Source: Streptomyces xantholiticus
GTDB taxonomy: Bacteria > Actinomycetota > Actinomycetes > Streptomycetales > Streptomycetaceae
Direction of reading: 5' to 3'
DNA: 64,000 nt
Assembly (NCBI RefSeq): GCF_014651015.1
Contig: NZ_BMWB01000016.1
Coordinates: 123,498-187,497 of the forward strand
The position numbers were made by a program, and so were the translations under genes. Shown piece by piece: positions 45,718 through 56,072 of this stretch (its first letter is position 1; every line of letters begins with the position of its first letter). The notes under the pieces were generated by a model. That model was not told the origin of the DNA. It did no database searches and was given only the letters and a program-made list of their open reading frames with translations.

Positions 45718-48700
45718 TCAGGCCAGTGCTTGCAGTACCTGCTGGCTGGCGAACGGGAGATTGTGAGAGATCACCATGTCGTCGATCAGATGGACCACCA
45801 CGTTCCCGGACTGCTGCGCGGCACGCAACTCGGCAGTTGGAGCCAACTCAGGGCTCAGCGGGCCGTGTACGCCCAAGATCCATCGCTGGTCACCGTGTTT
45901 TGCCAAGATAGGTGCGGTGACCGTTCCAACTCCCGTAACGTCGATTTTGTCCCTTCGAGTGAAGGAAATGTCGGGGAGCGCCCGGCTGTTGAGGTCCTCG
46001 TAGAGCTTGTCGGCCGATCGTTCGAGTCGCCCCTCGTCTAGACTCGGCGGGGTCCCGTGAATCAGGTAGCGCAGCAGACTGGCACCGACGTGCCGGTCGA
46101 GGAGGTTGTGCTCGAATCGGTTACGGAAGCTCCGTAGACAGCGGTAGCAGGACTCGTCGCAGTTCGCCGGGCATTCTTCGAGGCGCTCGAGCGTCCGTTC
46201 AAGGATTTCCACTCCGTAGTCTCTGACCCGTCGAGCGAAGCCAGCTCCACCCGCGAGCGTGTCGTACACGTAGATCTCGGCCTCAAGCCCTTCTTTGCCG
46301 AGGGGAGTCAGTGCAGGACGGTATTCTGCCTGTAGTTCCGTCGCCTCAATATCAAGCCTTTGGGTTGCGGCGATCGTCAGCGCCTCAGCGACCGTACGGA
46401 GCGCGACGTGCGTCGACAGCAGAGCTGGCCCCAATGTGATTGGCGAGGCCACCTTCAAGCGAACCAGAAGTACATCCGAAATGAAGTCAGTCCCGAGTAC
46501 CAAGCCCCGCGTTGAGGCTGTGCCGGGACAGTTCGGGGCCTTTTCATCGGGGTACGGCTTCTTGTGCGTACCGACGACCACCCCAGTCGCCGTCGCAGTT
46601 GGCTCGATTAGCCCGCAGCGCGTGCAGTAGGTGTATCCCTCGTTGCGTGGGCCGGTGTTGGTGACGAGCAGGGTTTCGCGGCGGTAGGTCTGTGCCAAGC
46701 GATCGGTGACGCGCTGCCAGGCAGCTTCCTCGGTTGGTCCGGGCGCCATGAGTTTGGCACGTGTGGCGTAACTGCGGGCCGGCGCGTCGTCTGGGCTTGT
46801 GCCCGGCGCCTTATCGGCCGGGTGCGCAAAGCCTGGCGGTCGCATCCAGTTTTTCGCCTTGCCGAATTTTCCCTCGGCACCGCAGGCTGGACAGTCGCGC
46901 TCTTTCCCCCGTTCTGCCGGGTCGTGAGGGAAATGCTTGGCGTAGTGGCATACCTGGCACTCGAAGTAAAGCAGTTTGTCTCGCCAGGCTTGGAAGCGTT
47001 CCTCTTGGACCGGTGCGTAGATGGCGCCGGAGGTCCACTCCTTGTTATCAACCCACACCACTTTGCCGGGTGCGTACTGGCTGAGGGCCACTGGGAGTCC
47101 CTGACTGGGTGCATAGTGGAACTCGGCCTTGAATGGCGTTGACCGATCGAGATCGAAGACGTGGAAGGCCACGACATCCGTCGGAAACGCATAGCGCGGC
47201 AGGACCCCCTTGTACAGCAGCCGATCAAGCAGGTTCGCCTGGCTCCGACGGGCGTTCGGCTCCTCGGCGCCGTCTTCGGCGGGGCCCTCTGCCTCGACCT
47301 CATCGGGGTCTGGTGCCGCATCGCCCTCGGAGGTAGCTGGCAGACTCCCGTCGAGATCGAGGTCAAGTGCCTTGTCGATCTCGCGGAGTGTGTTCGTGAC
47401 GACACCGCTTAGGACGACTCTGCGGTCCGTCTGGCTCAGTTCACTGGGAAGCCATGATGCAATCTCCTCACGCAGCTTGTCTCCCTCGGACCTCAGCCAC
47501 TCTTCCAAGTCGGTCCGATTTAGAGGAGAGGCTGTCCCGACGAAGTGCTCGATAGTGCCAAGGACTTCGAAGAGCTGCGGCTGGTCGTCAGGCTCGATCG
47601 CCGGCAGTCGATCCTGGTGATAGCGCTGCAGCAGGTAAGCGATAACGTGGCGCCGCGCGATTTCGTCGTTGTTCATCGTCAGCACTGGGTCGTCGACTTT
47701 GCCGCGGATCATGAGCTCTGGTTGACGGAAGTAGTGGTCGTCGTGTGTGTCGGCGCTCCCGAAGGCCAGTACGGTAGCGACAGCGTTGCCGCGACGCCCC
47801 GCCCGCCCTGCGCGCTGCTGGTAGTTGGCGCGCGACGGTGGCATGTTGCGCAGCGCGACGCCGGTCAGGCTGCCGATGTCGATGCCAACTTCCATGGTGG
47901 TCGTGCAGGACAGAACGTCGATGGCGGCGCGTGACTGCTCTCCTTGGCGGGTCAAGCCGAGGTCGACGTCTTGGAACAGCAACTCGTGTTCTTCCGCTGT
48001 GGAGAATACGGCGTCGGACTGGGCGGCATTGAGCTGTGCCGTGTGCTCGGCGGCGATGATGCTCAATGGAGGCTCGGGCGGTTCACTCAAAGCCCGGGCC
48101 GCACTGGCACGGTAGTAGCCCTTTCGGGCCTGGAAGACCGGATCGGTGTCGGGATTTAGCGTGCGAACGCGGTCGTGCCCGCAGTTGACGCATCGGGTTG
48201 TTCCGGGAAACGGCCGTTGCGTGAAGCGGCAGCGTTCGCAATATCCCCAGAGCCCGCCGAGTTCCAGGGCAACGTTCTGGGCCAACAACCGAAACTTGCC
48301 GGCCACTGGTTCGCAGAAAGTTGTGAGCAACGTCTGCAGCCAATCGTCCGCAAATATCTTCCTCGCCGCCTTTGAATCGAGCCAACGCTCGATTGCTTGG
48401 AACTTACCCGCGTGCTGTTTTACGCCGCCCTTTGTCCTCCACCAGTCGCCTTCGGTCATCGACGGAAACCAGATACCCCGGGTCGGGGTGTTCCATTGCG
48501 CGAGCCACAACCGAACAAGCGCAAGTTTGCCGTCGGCACTGCTTGCGACCCCGTCGATGTCCGGTAGTTCCGTCAACAATGTATCGGTGAGGTTCGCTCG
48601 CTCACGGAGGGATGCCAGGCCCAGGGACGACAGCCCGTAGTACTTGTCCGTTAGCGTCGCGTACATCGCCCTCAGCAGCGACTGTGGCGGATTGGCGGTG

Positions 48701-51285
48701 GTGAGTAGTGGCACCAACTCGGCGGGATTGCCCGAGAGCGCACCTTTGTCGATTGCCTTCGCGACCGTGTCCACGACATGGAGCGTTTCCATGGGGCGTA
48801 GTTCCGGACGCAGCCGCACCGACAACACTCGCGCTCCGACCATGACGGCCACGTACAGACGCTCCAAGCTGAGCGACGGCGCCAAGAACGGTTGATTCGC
48901 CAGTTCCTGCCATCCGCGCAAGATCAGGGGGCGAATGACGTCGCGCATCGAGTAACTCTGCAGGTTGGGTGCCAGCCGTGCGGCAACCTGCCGGGAGTCG
49001 GAGAACGCGAGCACCTTGCGACCGCGCAGCGGCGCAAACTCGGTGTACGGCTGGGCACCCGGTGGTTGGACCTCGAGTTGTCGTGTGACCAAGGCTTGGA
49101 ACGGCTGGTCACCCTTCGTCTGGTGATCCTGTACCGATGAACGGCCGAATCCGGCGAGTTGCCCGCAGACACCGCAAGGCTTGAACTCTCCGTTCGCCTC
49201 CGTCTCACCATCACCGCCATCGTCGTCACCCCTGACGACTTCTCCTCCTCGAAGCCGAGGAATGAAGACACTGCGGACGCGGGCGCCGAGCTCTTCCGGA
49301 TTGAGCCGGCCGGTAACGAGATCGATGTCGGCGGGTTCGACATCGCCATCGGAGGGGTCCTCAAGCAGTAGATCGAGTGCCTGGAGTTCGGGGATGGAAC
49401 CCGATGCGGACTCGAACGATCCCCCCGGCTCGTGCCATAGGTACGTCGGCTCGCTTACGTCCTCGGTATAGGTCCGTGCGTAGGCGGAGCCGCAGTGCCT
49501 GCAGGTGTACAACTCGAAGACTCGTGCACCACATCCGCAAGTTGCCCGCGGCTGGTCGTAAAGTTTGCCAATCGGCCCCGGCTCCGGGTGAGCTTCCCGG
49601 TCAACCTCTGGGCAGTCGGGGTCGAGACACGCCCAGAGCCCAGGCAGCCCGCGAAAGAACGCATGCACGCGACATGGCAGCAGACCTGCGTCATCCGCCG
49701 ACCGTCGCGCCGCGCTACCGAGTGCCACCAGGGAAGAGACAGCCCTATCGGCAAGCTCCGTCTCAACGGTCGGGAAAATGAGCGAGCCCAACTCATTTAC
49801 CGGCTGTGCCCGCTGCATTGTCTCGTTGACGAGCAGGTTCATGGGGCCGAATCCGCTGAGAGCATCGTGCAGCAGTTCACCGACCGTGGCGCCCTCTTTC
49901 ACGGCAACCTGCCGATAGTCCAGAAGCCCCTGAACGGCGGCGATGCGGGCCTCGTCTCCCTCGCCCTCGTAGAAGTCGTGCATCGGTACGGCAACGAGAG
50001 TTTGAGCGTCCTGGTGGCTTCCAGGGCCAGCGAGCCCCCGGAGGGCGAGACGACCTTCTACGGTCTTGAAGTCGACCTCGGACTTGCCGCTCAACTGTGC
50101 AGCGAATTGACGCGCGTACTCAGGGCTCGCGAAGCTCGCGCTTGTACAGATCACCTGCAACTGCTCGGGGGGAATCCCAAGCCTTGCGCGAAGCCGGCGC
50201 AGCAGCAGGGCAACCTCGGCGCCGGCCGCGCCGCGGTAGAGATGGGCCTCATCGATGACCAGGAGGAACTTCTCGTCGGGGTTGTTCGCCAACCAGGCCC
50301 GCGTCGCATCGAACACCGGTCGCTCGAGCGGGCGCATCAACATGTACTCAAGCATCGAGTAGTTCGTGATCAAGACATCCGGAGGTGTGCCGAGCACCTC
50401 ATGCCGCGTCAGGAGTTCGGGGTCGTTGGGCTGAAGGACGGCACGGACGAACTCGCCATCCTTGTTCTTCCAACGGGAGCCACTTTCGCCGTACCAGGCC
50501 TTCAGATCCGGCTTGGCTGGCCACTTGCCGCGCGATCGCAGCTTGTTGATGAGACCTGCTGCCTCGCCGTGCCCCTGTGACGTAGGGTCATCTGCCCGGT
50601 TGATGAGGTGAACGTAGAAGTCCCCGATCGACCGAAGCCGGGCCTGGTCCTTCTCGACCTTCCGTACGCCGGGGTACAGGGTTCGGCTGGTGTAACGGGC
50701 GAAGCGTGCTGGACGGTCAGCCCAAGCGCTGAACTGGGCCGTGACGCGCGGATCGCCGAGCAGGAGTCGAAGACGACCCAACTGGTCATTCACCAGCGCG
50801 TTCATCGGATAGAGAATCAAGGACCGCACAGCCGGAGCTGCGAACGACTCAGGCTTGTTCGCCGCCTCCGCTGCAAGCTTTGCCAGCATCGGCAGGAGAA
50901 ATGACTCCGTCTTGCCTGAGCCGGTACCGGTAGTGATCGCAAGACTAAGGCCGTCTCGAGTCGTCCACTCAAGCGCCTCAGCTTGGTGGGTGTAGGGCGG
51001 GTCGTACAGCAGTGGCTTCAGGTCGCCTTCGGGTGTTGTCAACCTGGCGAAGAGCGCTTGTGCAGGTGCGGCGAGTTCGAGATCACCAAAACTTCGGTCC
51101 GTCTGATAGCGGGGAGTGCTCTCGATGAAGGGCGCTCGGAACAGTACGCCCTCCTGTTCGAGCAACACACGACGCTGATCGATCACGGTGGGATGCCCCA
51201 CGTGATAGGTCGCCTCGATGTAGTCCCGAAGTGCAGCCTGAATCTTGGTGATCGTCTCCGCGATCGTTGGCGTTTCCACTGTCAC
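45718..51285 (-). CDS. Very large DEAH helicase with DUF1998 (Druantia DruE-like)
   Basis: 1855 residues. Superfamily 2 motifs: Walker A TGTGSGKTE (Lys125), Walker B VIDEAHLYRG (Asp345), CTSASF; in the second RecA domain, TTTMEVGIDIGSLTGVALR and YQQRAGRAGRRG. Between the RecA halves and after them are four or more CxxC zinc modules (CGCGARVFELYTCRHCGSAY, CERCRFTQRPF...CVNCGHD, CQVCHYAKHF...CPACG). The C-terminal DUF1998 part has LAGGAGFARRV and the NCDESCYRCLRSF cluster near residue 1705. Size and order fit the DruE helicase of Druantia systems. GTG 51285 overlaps the previous stop (GTGA). Third gene of a coupled operon. Confidence 0.82.
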   Translation of the reverse strand: MTVETPTIAETITKIQAALRDYIEATYHVGHPTVIDQRRVLLEQEGVLFRAPFIESTPRYQTDRSFGDLELAAPAQALFARLTTPEGDLKPLLYDPPYTHQAEALEWTTRDGLSLAITTGTGSGKTESFLLPMLAKLAAEAANKPESFAAPAVRSLILYPMNALVNDQLGRLRLLLGDPRVTAQFSAWADRPARFARYTSRTLYPGVRKVEKDQARLRSIGDFYVHLINRADDPTSQGHGEAAGLINKLRSRGKWPAKPDLKAWYGESGSRWKNKDGEFVRAVLQPNDPELLTRHEVLGTPPDVLITNYSMLEYMLMRPLERPVFDATRAWLANNPDEKFLLVIDEAHLYRGAAGAEVALLLRRLRARLGIPPEQLQVICTSASFASPEYARQFAAQLSGKSEVDFKTVEGRLALRGLAGPGSHQDAQTLVAVPMHDFYEGEGDEARIAAVQGLLDYRQVAVKEGATVGELLHDALSGFGPMNLLVNETMQRAQPVNELGSLIFPTVETELADRAVSSLVALGSAARRSADDAGLLPCRVHAFFRGLPGLWACLDPDCPEVDREAHPEPGPIGKLYDQPRATCGCGARVFELYTCRHCGSAYARTYTEDVSEPTYLWHEPGGSFESASGSIPELQALDLLLEDPSDGDVEPADIDLVTGRLNPEELGARVRSVFIPRLRGGEVVRGDDDGGDGETEANGEFKPCGVCGQLAGFGRSSVQDHQTKGDQPFQALVTRQLEVQPPGAQPYTEFAPLRGRKVLAFSDSRQVAARLAPNLQSYSMRDVIRPLILRGWQELANQPFLAPSLSLERLYVAVMVGARVLSVRLRPELRPMETLHVVDTVAKAIDKGALSGNPAELVPLLTTANPPQSLLRAMYATLTDKYYGLSSLGLASLRERANLTDTLLTELPDIDGVASSADGKLALVRLWLAQWNTPTRGIWFPSMTEGDWWRTKGGVKQHAGKFQAIERWLDSKAARKIFADDWLQTLLTTFCEPVAGKFRLLAQNVALELGGLWGYCERCRFTQRPFPGTTRCVNCGHDRVRTLNPDTDPVFQARKGYYRASAARALSEPPEPPLSIIAAEHTAQLNAAQSDAVFSTAEEHELLFQDVDLGLTRQGEQSRAAIDVLSCTTTMEVGIDIGSLTGVALRNMPPSRANYQQRAGRAGRRGNAVATVLAFGSADTHDDHYFRQPELMIRGKVDDPVLTMNNDEIARRHVIAYLLQRYHQDRLPAIEPDDQPQLFEVLGTIEHFVGTASPLNRTDLEEWLRSEGDKLREEIASWLPSELSQTDRRVVLSGVVTNTLREIDKALDLDLDGSLPATSEGDAAPDPDEVEAEGPAEDGAEEPNARRSQANLLDRLLYKGVLPRYAFPTDVVAFHVFDLDRSTPFKAEFHYAPSQGLPVALSQYAPGKVVWVDNKEWTSGAIYAPVQEERFQAWRDKLLYFECQVCHYAKHFPHDPAERGKERDCPACGAEGKFGKAKNWMRPPGFAHPADKAPGTSPDDAPARSYATRAKLMAPGPTEEAAWQRVTDRLAQTYRRETLLVTNTGPRNEGYTYCTRCGLIEPTATATGVVVGTHKKPYPDEKAPNCPGTASTRGLVLGTDFISDVLLVRLKVASPITLGPALLSTHVALRTVAEALTIAATQRLDIEATELQAEYRPALTPLGKEGLEAEIYVYDTLAGGAGFARRVRDYGVEILERTLERLEECPANCDESCYRCLRSFRNRFEHNLLDRHVGASLLRYLIHGTPPSLDEGRLERSADKLYEDLNSRALPDISFTRRDKIDVTGVGTVTAPILAKHGDQRWILGVHGPLSPELAPTAELRAAQQSGNVVVHLIDDMVISHNLPFASQQVLQALA

Positions 51286-52373
51286 GCCACCCCTCCCTCT
51301 TCTCTGACGTGCATCCACAGCATGTCAGTGACGAACGTTGATATCTGGCTGATCGCCGAGATGGGAACGCGGTACGAGATCAATGCGCCTCTCGTCCGCG
51401 AGACGGGAGTCCCTATTAGTTCGAGGTAGCGTTGAGCCCATCCGGGCACAGGTCCGAACAAGTCCACGATTTGGGTCTCGGGCGCCCCCGTAGCGGACCG
51501 GACGTGCATCACCTGTGGGTTTCCCATCACGGCGTCGATAGCTGCCTGGAAGCGCCATGCCTCGTCGCACGCTGCCCCGTCAGGGGCGTCAACCGGCAGA
51601 TCTACGAGTGCGCGAGGCATGCCACGCTCAATCCGTACAAGGCACCACAGGTCTGCACCGTAGGCTTGGGGACGGCGGGCAACGAAGTCGCCGGAGTCGC
51701 CGTCCGCGGGTGGCCGCCAACGACCGCGGTAGTAGCGAACTGACGCCCCAGGATCGATGATTGCTAGATCGCTGACTTGGCCAGACTCTGCCGCCTGGTC
51801 CAGACGCTGACGCATCGTAGCGACGACAAAGGCTGCGCTATCCGCGCCTGGGTGCTTGAGCCAGTACTCACGTCGGATCTCATGCAGACCAGCGGCATGC
51901 ATTTGGGCAGGGCCCACCTCGGGGTCTAGTTCCATGGACCGTGTGTGGCCCTCGTACAGCACCTCCGTGCCCACAGACTCATCCACCAGCGGGGAGGCGT
52001 TGGGGCGTACGCCTAGCAAGAGGTACTGCCCAGGAGCCTTCGCCACATACGAGGGAGGAGCCAGGTAGAGCTGGCGGCTGCCACGATCCTGCTGGCGAGG
52101 GAGTTCGACCAAGTCACCAATCGACACCAGGAGATCCAACTGTTCCGCGACCTGGCCGCGAGTAAGCGAGCATGACTCGTCGAGCGGGCTAATGGCCTCA
52201 AGGACGGCTTCCACGAGTCGACGCGGCATCGCCGGGCACAGGAACGAAGCAGCGCGGCGAAGCGAGGCGCATATCGCTTCTGTCGAGAACAGGTCAGTAG
52301 CCGTCTCATCCAGCCCCAGCGCACGGACCGCACGTTCCGCCGCATGGGGACCGCTGACCGGAGTTATGTTCAT
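51282..52373 (-). CDS. Unknown middle gene of the Druantia-like operon
   Basis: 363 residues. N-terminus is helical and winged-helix-like (SLTRGQVAEQLDLLVSIGDL, VELPRQ). The middle has SRQLYLAPPSYVAKAPGQYL, and AAGLHEIRREYWLKHPGADS. The last third, ADLWCLVRIERGMPRALVDL, then GWAQRYLELIGTPVSRTRGA, is alpha/beta. I recognise no family. ATG at 52373 overlaps the upstream stop by 4 bp and its own TGA overlaps the helicase GTG, so the three proteins are tightly coupled. Possibly an adaptor or DNA-binding subunit. Confidence 0.75.
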   Translation of the reverse strand: MNITPVSGPHAAERAVRALGLDETATDLFSTEAICASLRRAASFLCPAMPRRLVEAVLEAISPLDESCSLTRGQVAEQLDLLVSIGDLVELPRQQDRGSRQLYLAPPSYVAKAPGQYLLLGVRPNASPLVDESVGTEVLYEGHTRSMELDPEVGPAQMHAAGLHEIRREYWLKHPGADSAAFVVATMRQRLDQAAESGQVSDLAIIDPGASVRYYRGRWRPPADGDSGDFVARRPQAYGADLWCLVRIERGMPRALVDLPVDAPDGAACDEAWRFQAAIDAVMGNPQVMHVRSATGAPETQIVDLFGPVPGWAQRYLELIGTPVSRTRGALISYRVPISAISQISTFVTDMLWMHVREEGGVA

Positions 52374-55264
52374 CGGCTACCACCGACAACCGACTTGTTC
52401 GACGCCTCTCGTAGGTCTTCAGTCCCGAGCACAGCGAATCGAGCTGCCCGAATGAGCACAGGAGAACCCAGCACACACTTCAAGAGCTGGTCTCGTTCGG
52501 TCTCGTCCCAGCTCGCGAGAGAGCCCGGTCTGGACACAAGTGGAAGCAAGAAGTCTGCTGCGGTGTGAGGATCGTCGATGCCGCTGGCTGCAGCGACGAT
52601 GCGGATCGCACTGGCGAATCCCTCGCTCAGCGCTGCTGGTGAGTCCGCCCACTGCCAGAGGTGACTGGCAATCTGCTGGGCCGCAGCACGCTGCTTCGGA
52701 GCCTGACCCACGAGTTCGCGCATTTCGTCCAACACATCCGGCGGCTTGAGATCGCCGACAGGAATGCGTTTGTGCTCCAGACGAGCCCACCTGCTTCCGG
52801 CGGCAAGGGAAACAAGGGCCGTGGTGACCGTGTTGAGAACCTGATCCCGCTGATGATGAGCGAATGGATCTGCCGGTACATCGGCGTCAAGCCAGCGGCG
52901 GTGACCAAAGATGAGTTGCTTCATCTCGGAAAGAGAATTGTCTGTGTATTGAATGATCGGACGTTCACTTGATCTCTGCCGCAGCCGGTTTGGCTCGGGT
53001 GGCAGGACGATGGCCGCGGTCACATTGCCAGACGTCGCCTGCAGCAGTCCCCCATTCGGCGGGGCGGAAATTGGTCGAAGGGAATCACAGCGCTCGCCAG
53101 CCAGAGGTGCCTCCACCGGAAACAGAAGCACCTGAGTGTCATCCCCGTCTGTCCGATCGATCAGGCGTGCCTCATGCTCGCCATTGCGCCGCTTGGTAAG
53201 CACCCAGCGGAGCGGATGGAAACCACGTTCACAGACCAGGGAGGCGAAACCCACGCCGCTCCGGGAAACCGACACTTCGCACGAATTGGCCTCGTCGTAG
53301 GCGGCGAGCAGTTTTCTCTTGTGTAGTTCCTGATCTGTCAACCTTTCCCATGCACTATCGCTGAAAGGAAGCGAGATGCTGTGCTGCGCCTGTGCCAGTG
53401 AATTGCCGGCATCGTCACGCAGCACGATCACCAGTTCCGCCTTCGTACTTGGTGGACCGTCGATCGAGAGGCTCGCCCGACCATCCCAGAGCTCGGTCAG
53501 CTTCGGGCGCGCTGGCGTGGCAAACAGCCGGATACCTGCGCCCTCAGTAGTTTCATCCAGGTTTGTGTGTGGGTCACGGATCGTGATCGCGAGTGAGCCG
53601 CTTTTAACCGCCGCGCCGTTGTCTGTGCCCAATAGCGCAATGTCGACCTCGTGAGTGCCCACGGTGAGATCCTCAAGGGCAAAGATTAATTCCGCCTTAG
53701 TGGCAGGCCACTCGAGCACAATAGGGAGTCCAGCATCGACGGTCACAGCGCACATTTCCATGGTGCGATTGGAACGCACCGCGAGCAGCACCGGATCCCC
53801 AGCTAGCCACTCGACGGCACCTTCCCCGTCCCAGGCCCCAGGGACGACACCGACGGGGCGAATCGACACATCAGTCACCACTGACAGCTTGGCCGCCGCA
53901 AGCTTGGAAATTTCCGCTTCGCCAACAACTTCTGGCACCCTCACCTCGAAGGCGTACACTCCTTCAGCCAGAACCGTCGCTTTAGTGACGAACGGTAGCG
54001 TGGGCGGTTCACTATCGAGTCGTCCGACCAGGCAATACTCGTGGCCCGGCCTCATGTATTTGCCCTTGACCTCAAGGGCCAGCCCATCCGGTTGCTTCCG
54101 GAAAACCCACCACGGGCCCTGGGTGATGGAGCAATGCTCCGCGATCAGGCTGTTCACGACCGATGAACCCCGCTCCAGTTGGATAATGGGACTCTCGGGC
54201 TGTGGCCAGGTGGAGAGGGACACTTCACCCGGGTACAGCAGTTTGCCGCGGGGGAGCGGTTTACGACGGCCCTCAACCTTCGGGCGGAGGTTCCGAAGTT
54301 CCTGACCAACTTGATCGTGCCGAGCCTGCAGCGGCGTGAGATCAGGCAGCTCCAAATAGGGACGCCAACCGCCGTCTTCCTGCCGCAGGAGAAGCTTCGG
54401 GTCAGTGATGGCCGCAAGTGGCTGCTGCCCCCGCTTCACGGGTCCCATGCTCGAGTTCAGGGGGAGGAATCCGCTTGAGCGGACCAAGTTGGCCGAGTGC
54501 TTGGCGCGGGCCAACCAGGTTCGTGACTGACGTTCGTTGGTCAGGTCGTTGACCAGGCGAGCGAGTGTCGATCGGACTAGGTACGGGGAGTCCTCGTCGT
54601 CGCCTGAGAGCATTGCCGCGGCCACCTGACCGAGGAGGCTCTGGTTGCTGCAGAAGATCTGGAAACGCTCGCTATATCCACCCGTGCGCGAAGCCAAGCA
54701 TGCTCCCAGAGCGTTGGGATCACTAAGGAGCTCTGCGGTCAATACCGCGCGCGACTCAAACAGAAGCTGCGCCAACTGCCGTTGGAGATCGGCGGGTATG
54801 ACGGCGTGTGTGATTGGCCAGGCAATGATGTTGAAGTTGGTTGCAAAGCCTCCCTTCGGCTCGGCTCCGCCGTAGTCGGCTGCGAATCGCTTGAACCACT
54901 GTTTTATGCGCTGGCGGTTGGTGGTCACGCTCCAACCCGGACTGCTTTCCCAGCCCGGTGTTTGCTGGGCGAAGAGCGGCCAGTATTCATCTCCAACGTA
55001 CTTATAGCCGATCTCTGCTGCGTGTACTACAAAGGGCAACCACCAAGCGCGGAAGCGAGTATCGAGTCCCTGCCTGACAGCCCCACGCACCGCAAGTAGG
55101 AGCAACTCGAAGTCGCTACTGTTGAGGTCGTGCTCCAGCGCAAAGACAGGAGCCGCCGGTTGGAGTGCCTGGCGATGTTCGTGAAGCATCCGGAAGTGGT
55201 CATGCAGTCGCTTGTGCAGGTACTTGAGGACCTCTACCGAACCATCACGCGCCATCCCCCCCAT
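52370..55264 (-). CDS. Large unknown first gene of the Druantia-like operon (DruH-like?)
   Basis: About 964 residues. The N-terminal 300 are helical with FRAWWLPFVVHAAEIGYKYV, DEYWPLFAQQTPGWESS, NFNIIAWPITHAVIPADLQR. The middle 350-700 is beta-rich and Ig-like (YAFEVRVPEVVGEAEISKLA, GTHEVDIALLGTDNGA). The C-terminal 150 are helical. No catalytic motif. A large protein of this kind coupled to a DruE-like helicase resembles Druantia type III (DruH-DruE), but I name it on size and position only. The frame runs to 55348; ATG 55264 lies 11 nt after GGAGAGG, and GTG 55276 or ATG 55255 are alternatives. Confidence 0.7.
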   Translation of the reverse strand: MGGMARDGSVEVLKYLHKRLHDHFRMLHEHRQALQPAAPVFALEHDLNSSDFELLLLAVRGAVRQGLDTRFRAWWLPFVVHAAEIGYKYVGDEYWPLFAQQTPGWESSPGWSVTTNRQRIKQWFKRFAADYGGAEPKGGFATNFNIIAWPITHAVIPADLQRQLAQLLFESRAVLTAELLSDPNALGACLASRTGGYSERFQIFCSNQSLLGQVAAAMLSGDDEDSPYLVRSTLARLVNDLTNERQSRTWLARAKHSANLVRSSGFLPLNSSMGPVKRGQQPLAAITDPKLLLRQEDGGWRPYLELPDLTPLQARHDQVGQELRNLRPKVEGRRKPLPRGKLLYPGEVSLSTWPQPESPIIQLERGSSVVNSLIAEHCSITQGPWWVFRKQPDGLALEVKGKYMRPGHEYCLVGRLDSEPPTLPFVTKATVLAEGVYAFEVRVPEVVGEAEISKLAAAKLSVVTDVSIRPVGVVPGAWDGEGAVEWLAGDPVLLAVRSNRTMEMCAVTVDAGLPIVLEWPATKAELIFALEDLTVGTHEVDIALLGTDNGAAVKSGSLAITIRDPHTNLDETTEGAGIRLFATPARPKLTELWDGRASLSIDGPPSTKAELVIVLRDDAGNSLAQAQHSISLPFSDSAWERLTDQELHKRKLLAAYDEANSCEVSVSRSGVGFASLVCERGFHPLRWVLTKRRNGEHEARLIDRTDGDDTQVLLFPVEAPLAGERCDSLRPISAPPNGGLLQATSGNVTAAIVLPPEPNRLRQRSSERPIIQYTDNSLSEMKQLIFGHRRWLDADVPADPFAHHQRDQVLNTVTTALVSLAAGSRWARLEHKRIPVGDLKPPDVLDEMRELVGQAPKQRAAAQQIASHLWQWADSPAALSEGFASAIRIVAAASGIDDPHTAADFLLPLVSRPGSLASWDETERDQLLKCVLGSPVLIRAARFAVLGTEDLREASNKSVVGGSR

Positions 55265-55359
55265 GACTGGTGTCACCTCTCCTGGGTCTCGCATTGCCGT
55301 AGAGACAGTGTCCGACAGAGCACCGACACCTGGGGGAGCGTCGCGCAAAGATCGGTCAC

Positions 55360-55441
55360 GTCCACGGACGTGGTGTATGGCGGGCTGTTGAGGCCATCGC
55401 CGATGGGGGTGGTTTGAGCGTGCATGCGGGTGGCGTGGGGC
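55360..55441 (+). repeat. Direct repeat copy 1 flanking the xis-int cassette
   Basis: About 82 bp starting GTCCACGGACGTGGTGTA and ending TGGCGTGGGGC, closely similar (roughly three quarters identical by eye) to 57618-57699 in the same orientation. It lies between the divergent starts of the Druantia-like operon and the HTH gene. Confidence 0.75.
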
Positions 55442-55625
55442 ATAAGGCAGCGGTCATCGGTTGAGCCTTCGGGAGAACGCTTCAAGTATCTCCGAAGGAG
55501 GCCGTCCGGTGATCGCTCCGCACAATGTCTCGTCTCCCGAACTGCTGCACGGGTCGAGCGTGTGACGAGGTCCGTCCAGCACTGCTGACCGAGCACGCCC
55601 CCAAGCGAGTTAGGACCCACTTTCC

Positions 55626-56024
55626 TTGCATCACTCCGCGATGCCCCCTGCCCTCGTGCGCCTCCGTCCCAGCACCGAGTGTGAAGCCGCCTTGCCCCGT
55701 CTCTACCGCCCCGAGGAGATCGCCGAAGCCCTCGGCTGCTCTGCCTGGTGGGTCAAGGACCGCGCCCGGCGCAGCCTCATTCCGCATGCCCGTGTCGGCC
55801 GCGCGTACCGCTTCACCGCCGAACACGTCGCCGAGATCATCCGCCTTCACGAGGAGCGACCGACGCGATCCGTCGGCAATTCGGCGGCCGTTCCAGCGGC
55901 GACAGCGACTCCCGCCGCACGAGCCCGTGCCTCCCAGCCTCGCCGGCCTACCAGGGCAGCCTCGACGACGGGGCGTCTGCGGGCCCGGCCGCCGCGCCGT
56001 ACCCGGTACGAGTCCGTCGTGTAG
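55626..56024 (+). CDS. Excisionase-like helix-turn-helix protein
   Basis: 132 residues. LYRPEEIAEALGCSAWWVKD, RARRSLIPHARVGRAYRFTA and EHVAEIIRLHEERP make up a MerR/excisionase-type winged helix. The C-terminal 45 residues are Ala/Arg/Pro-rich. TTG 55626 has AGGA upstream; ATG 55641 is the alternative. It sits 48 bp before the integrase in the same direction, the usual xis-int order. Confidence 0.78.
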   Translation: MHHSAMPPALVRLRPSTECEAALPRLYRPEEIAEALGCSAWWVKDRARRSLIPHARVGRAYRFTAEHVAEIIRLHEERPTRSVGNSAAVPAATATPAARARASQPRRPTRAASTTGRLRARPPRRTRYESVV

Positions 56025-56072
56025 CGCGCCCGCGTCATCCACAAGCCAGGAGTAGGGGGAGGAAGGCGGAAG

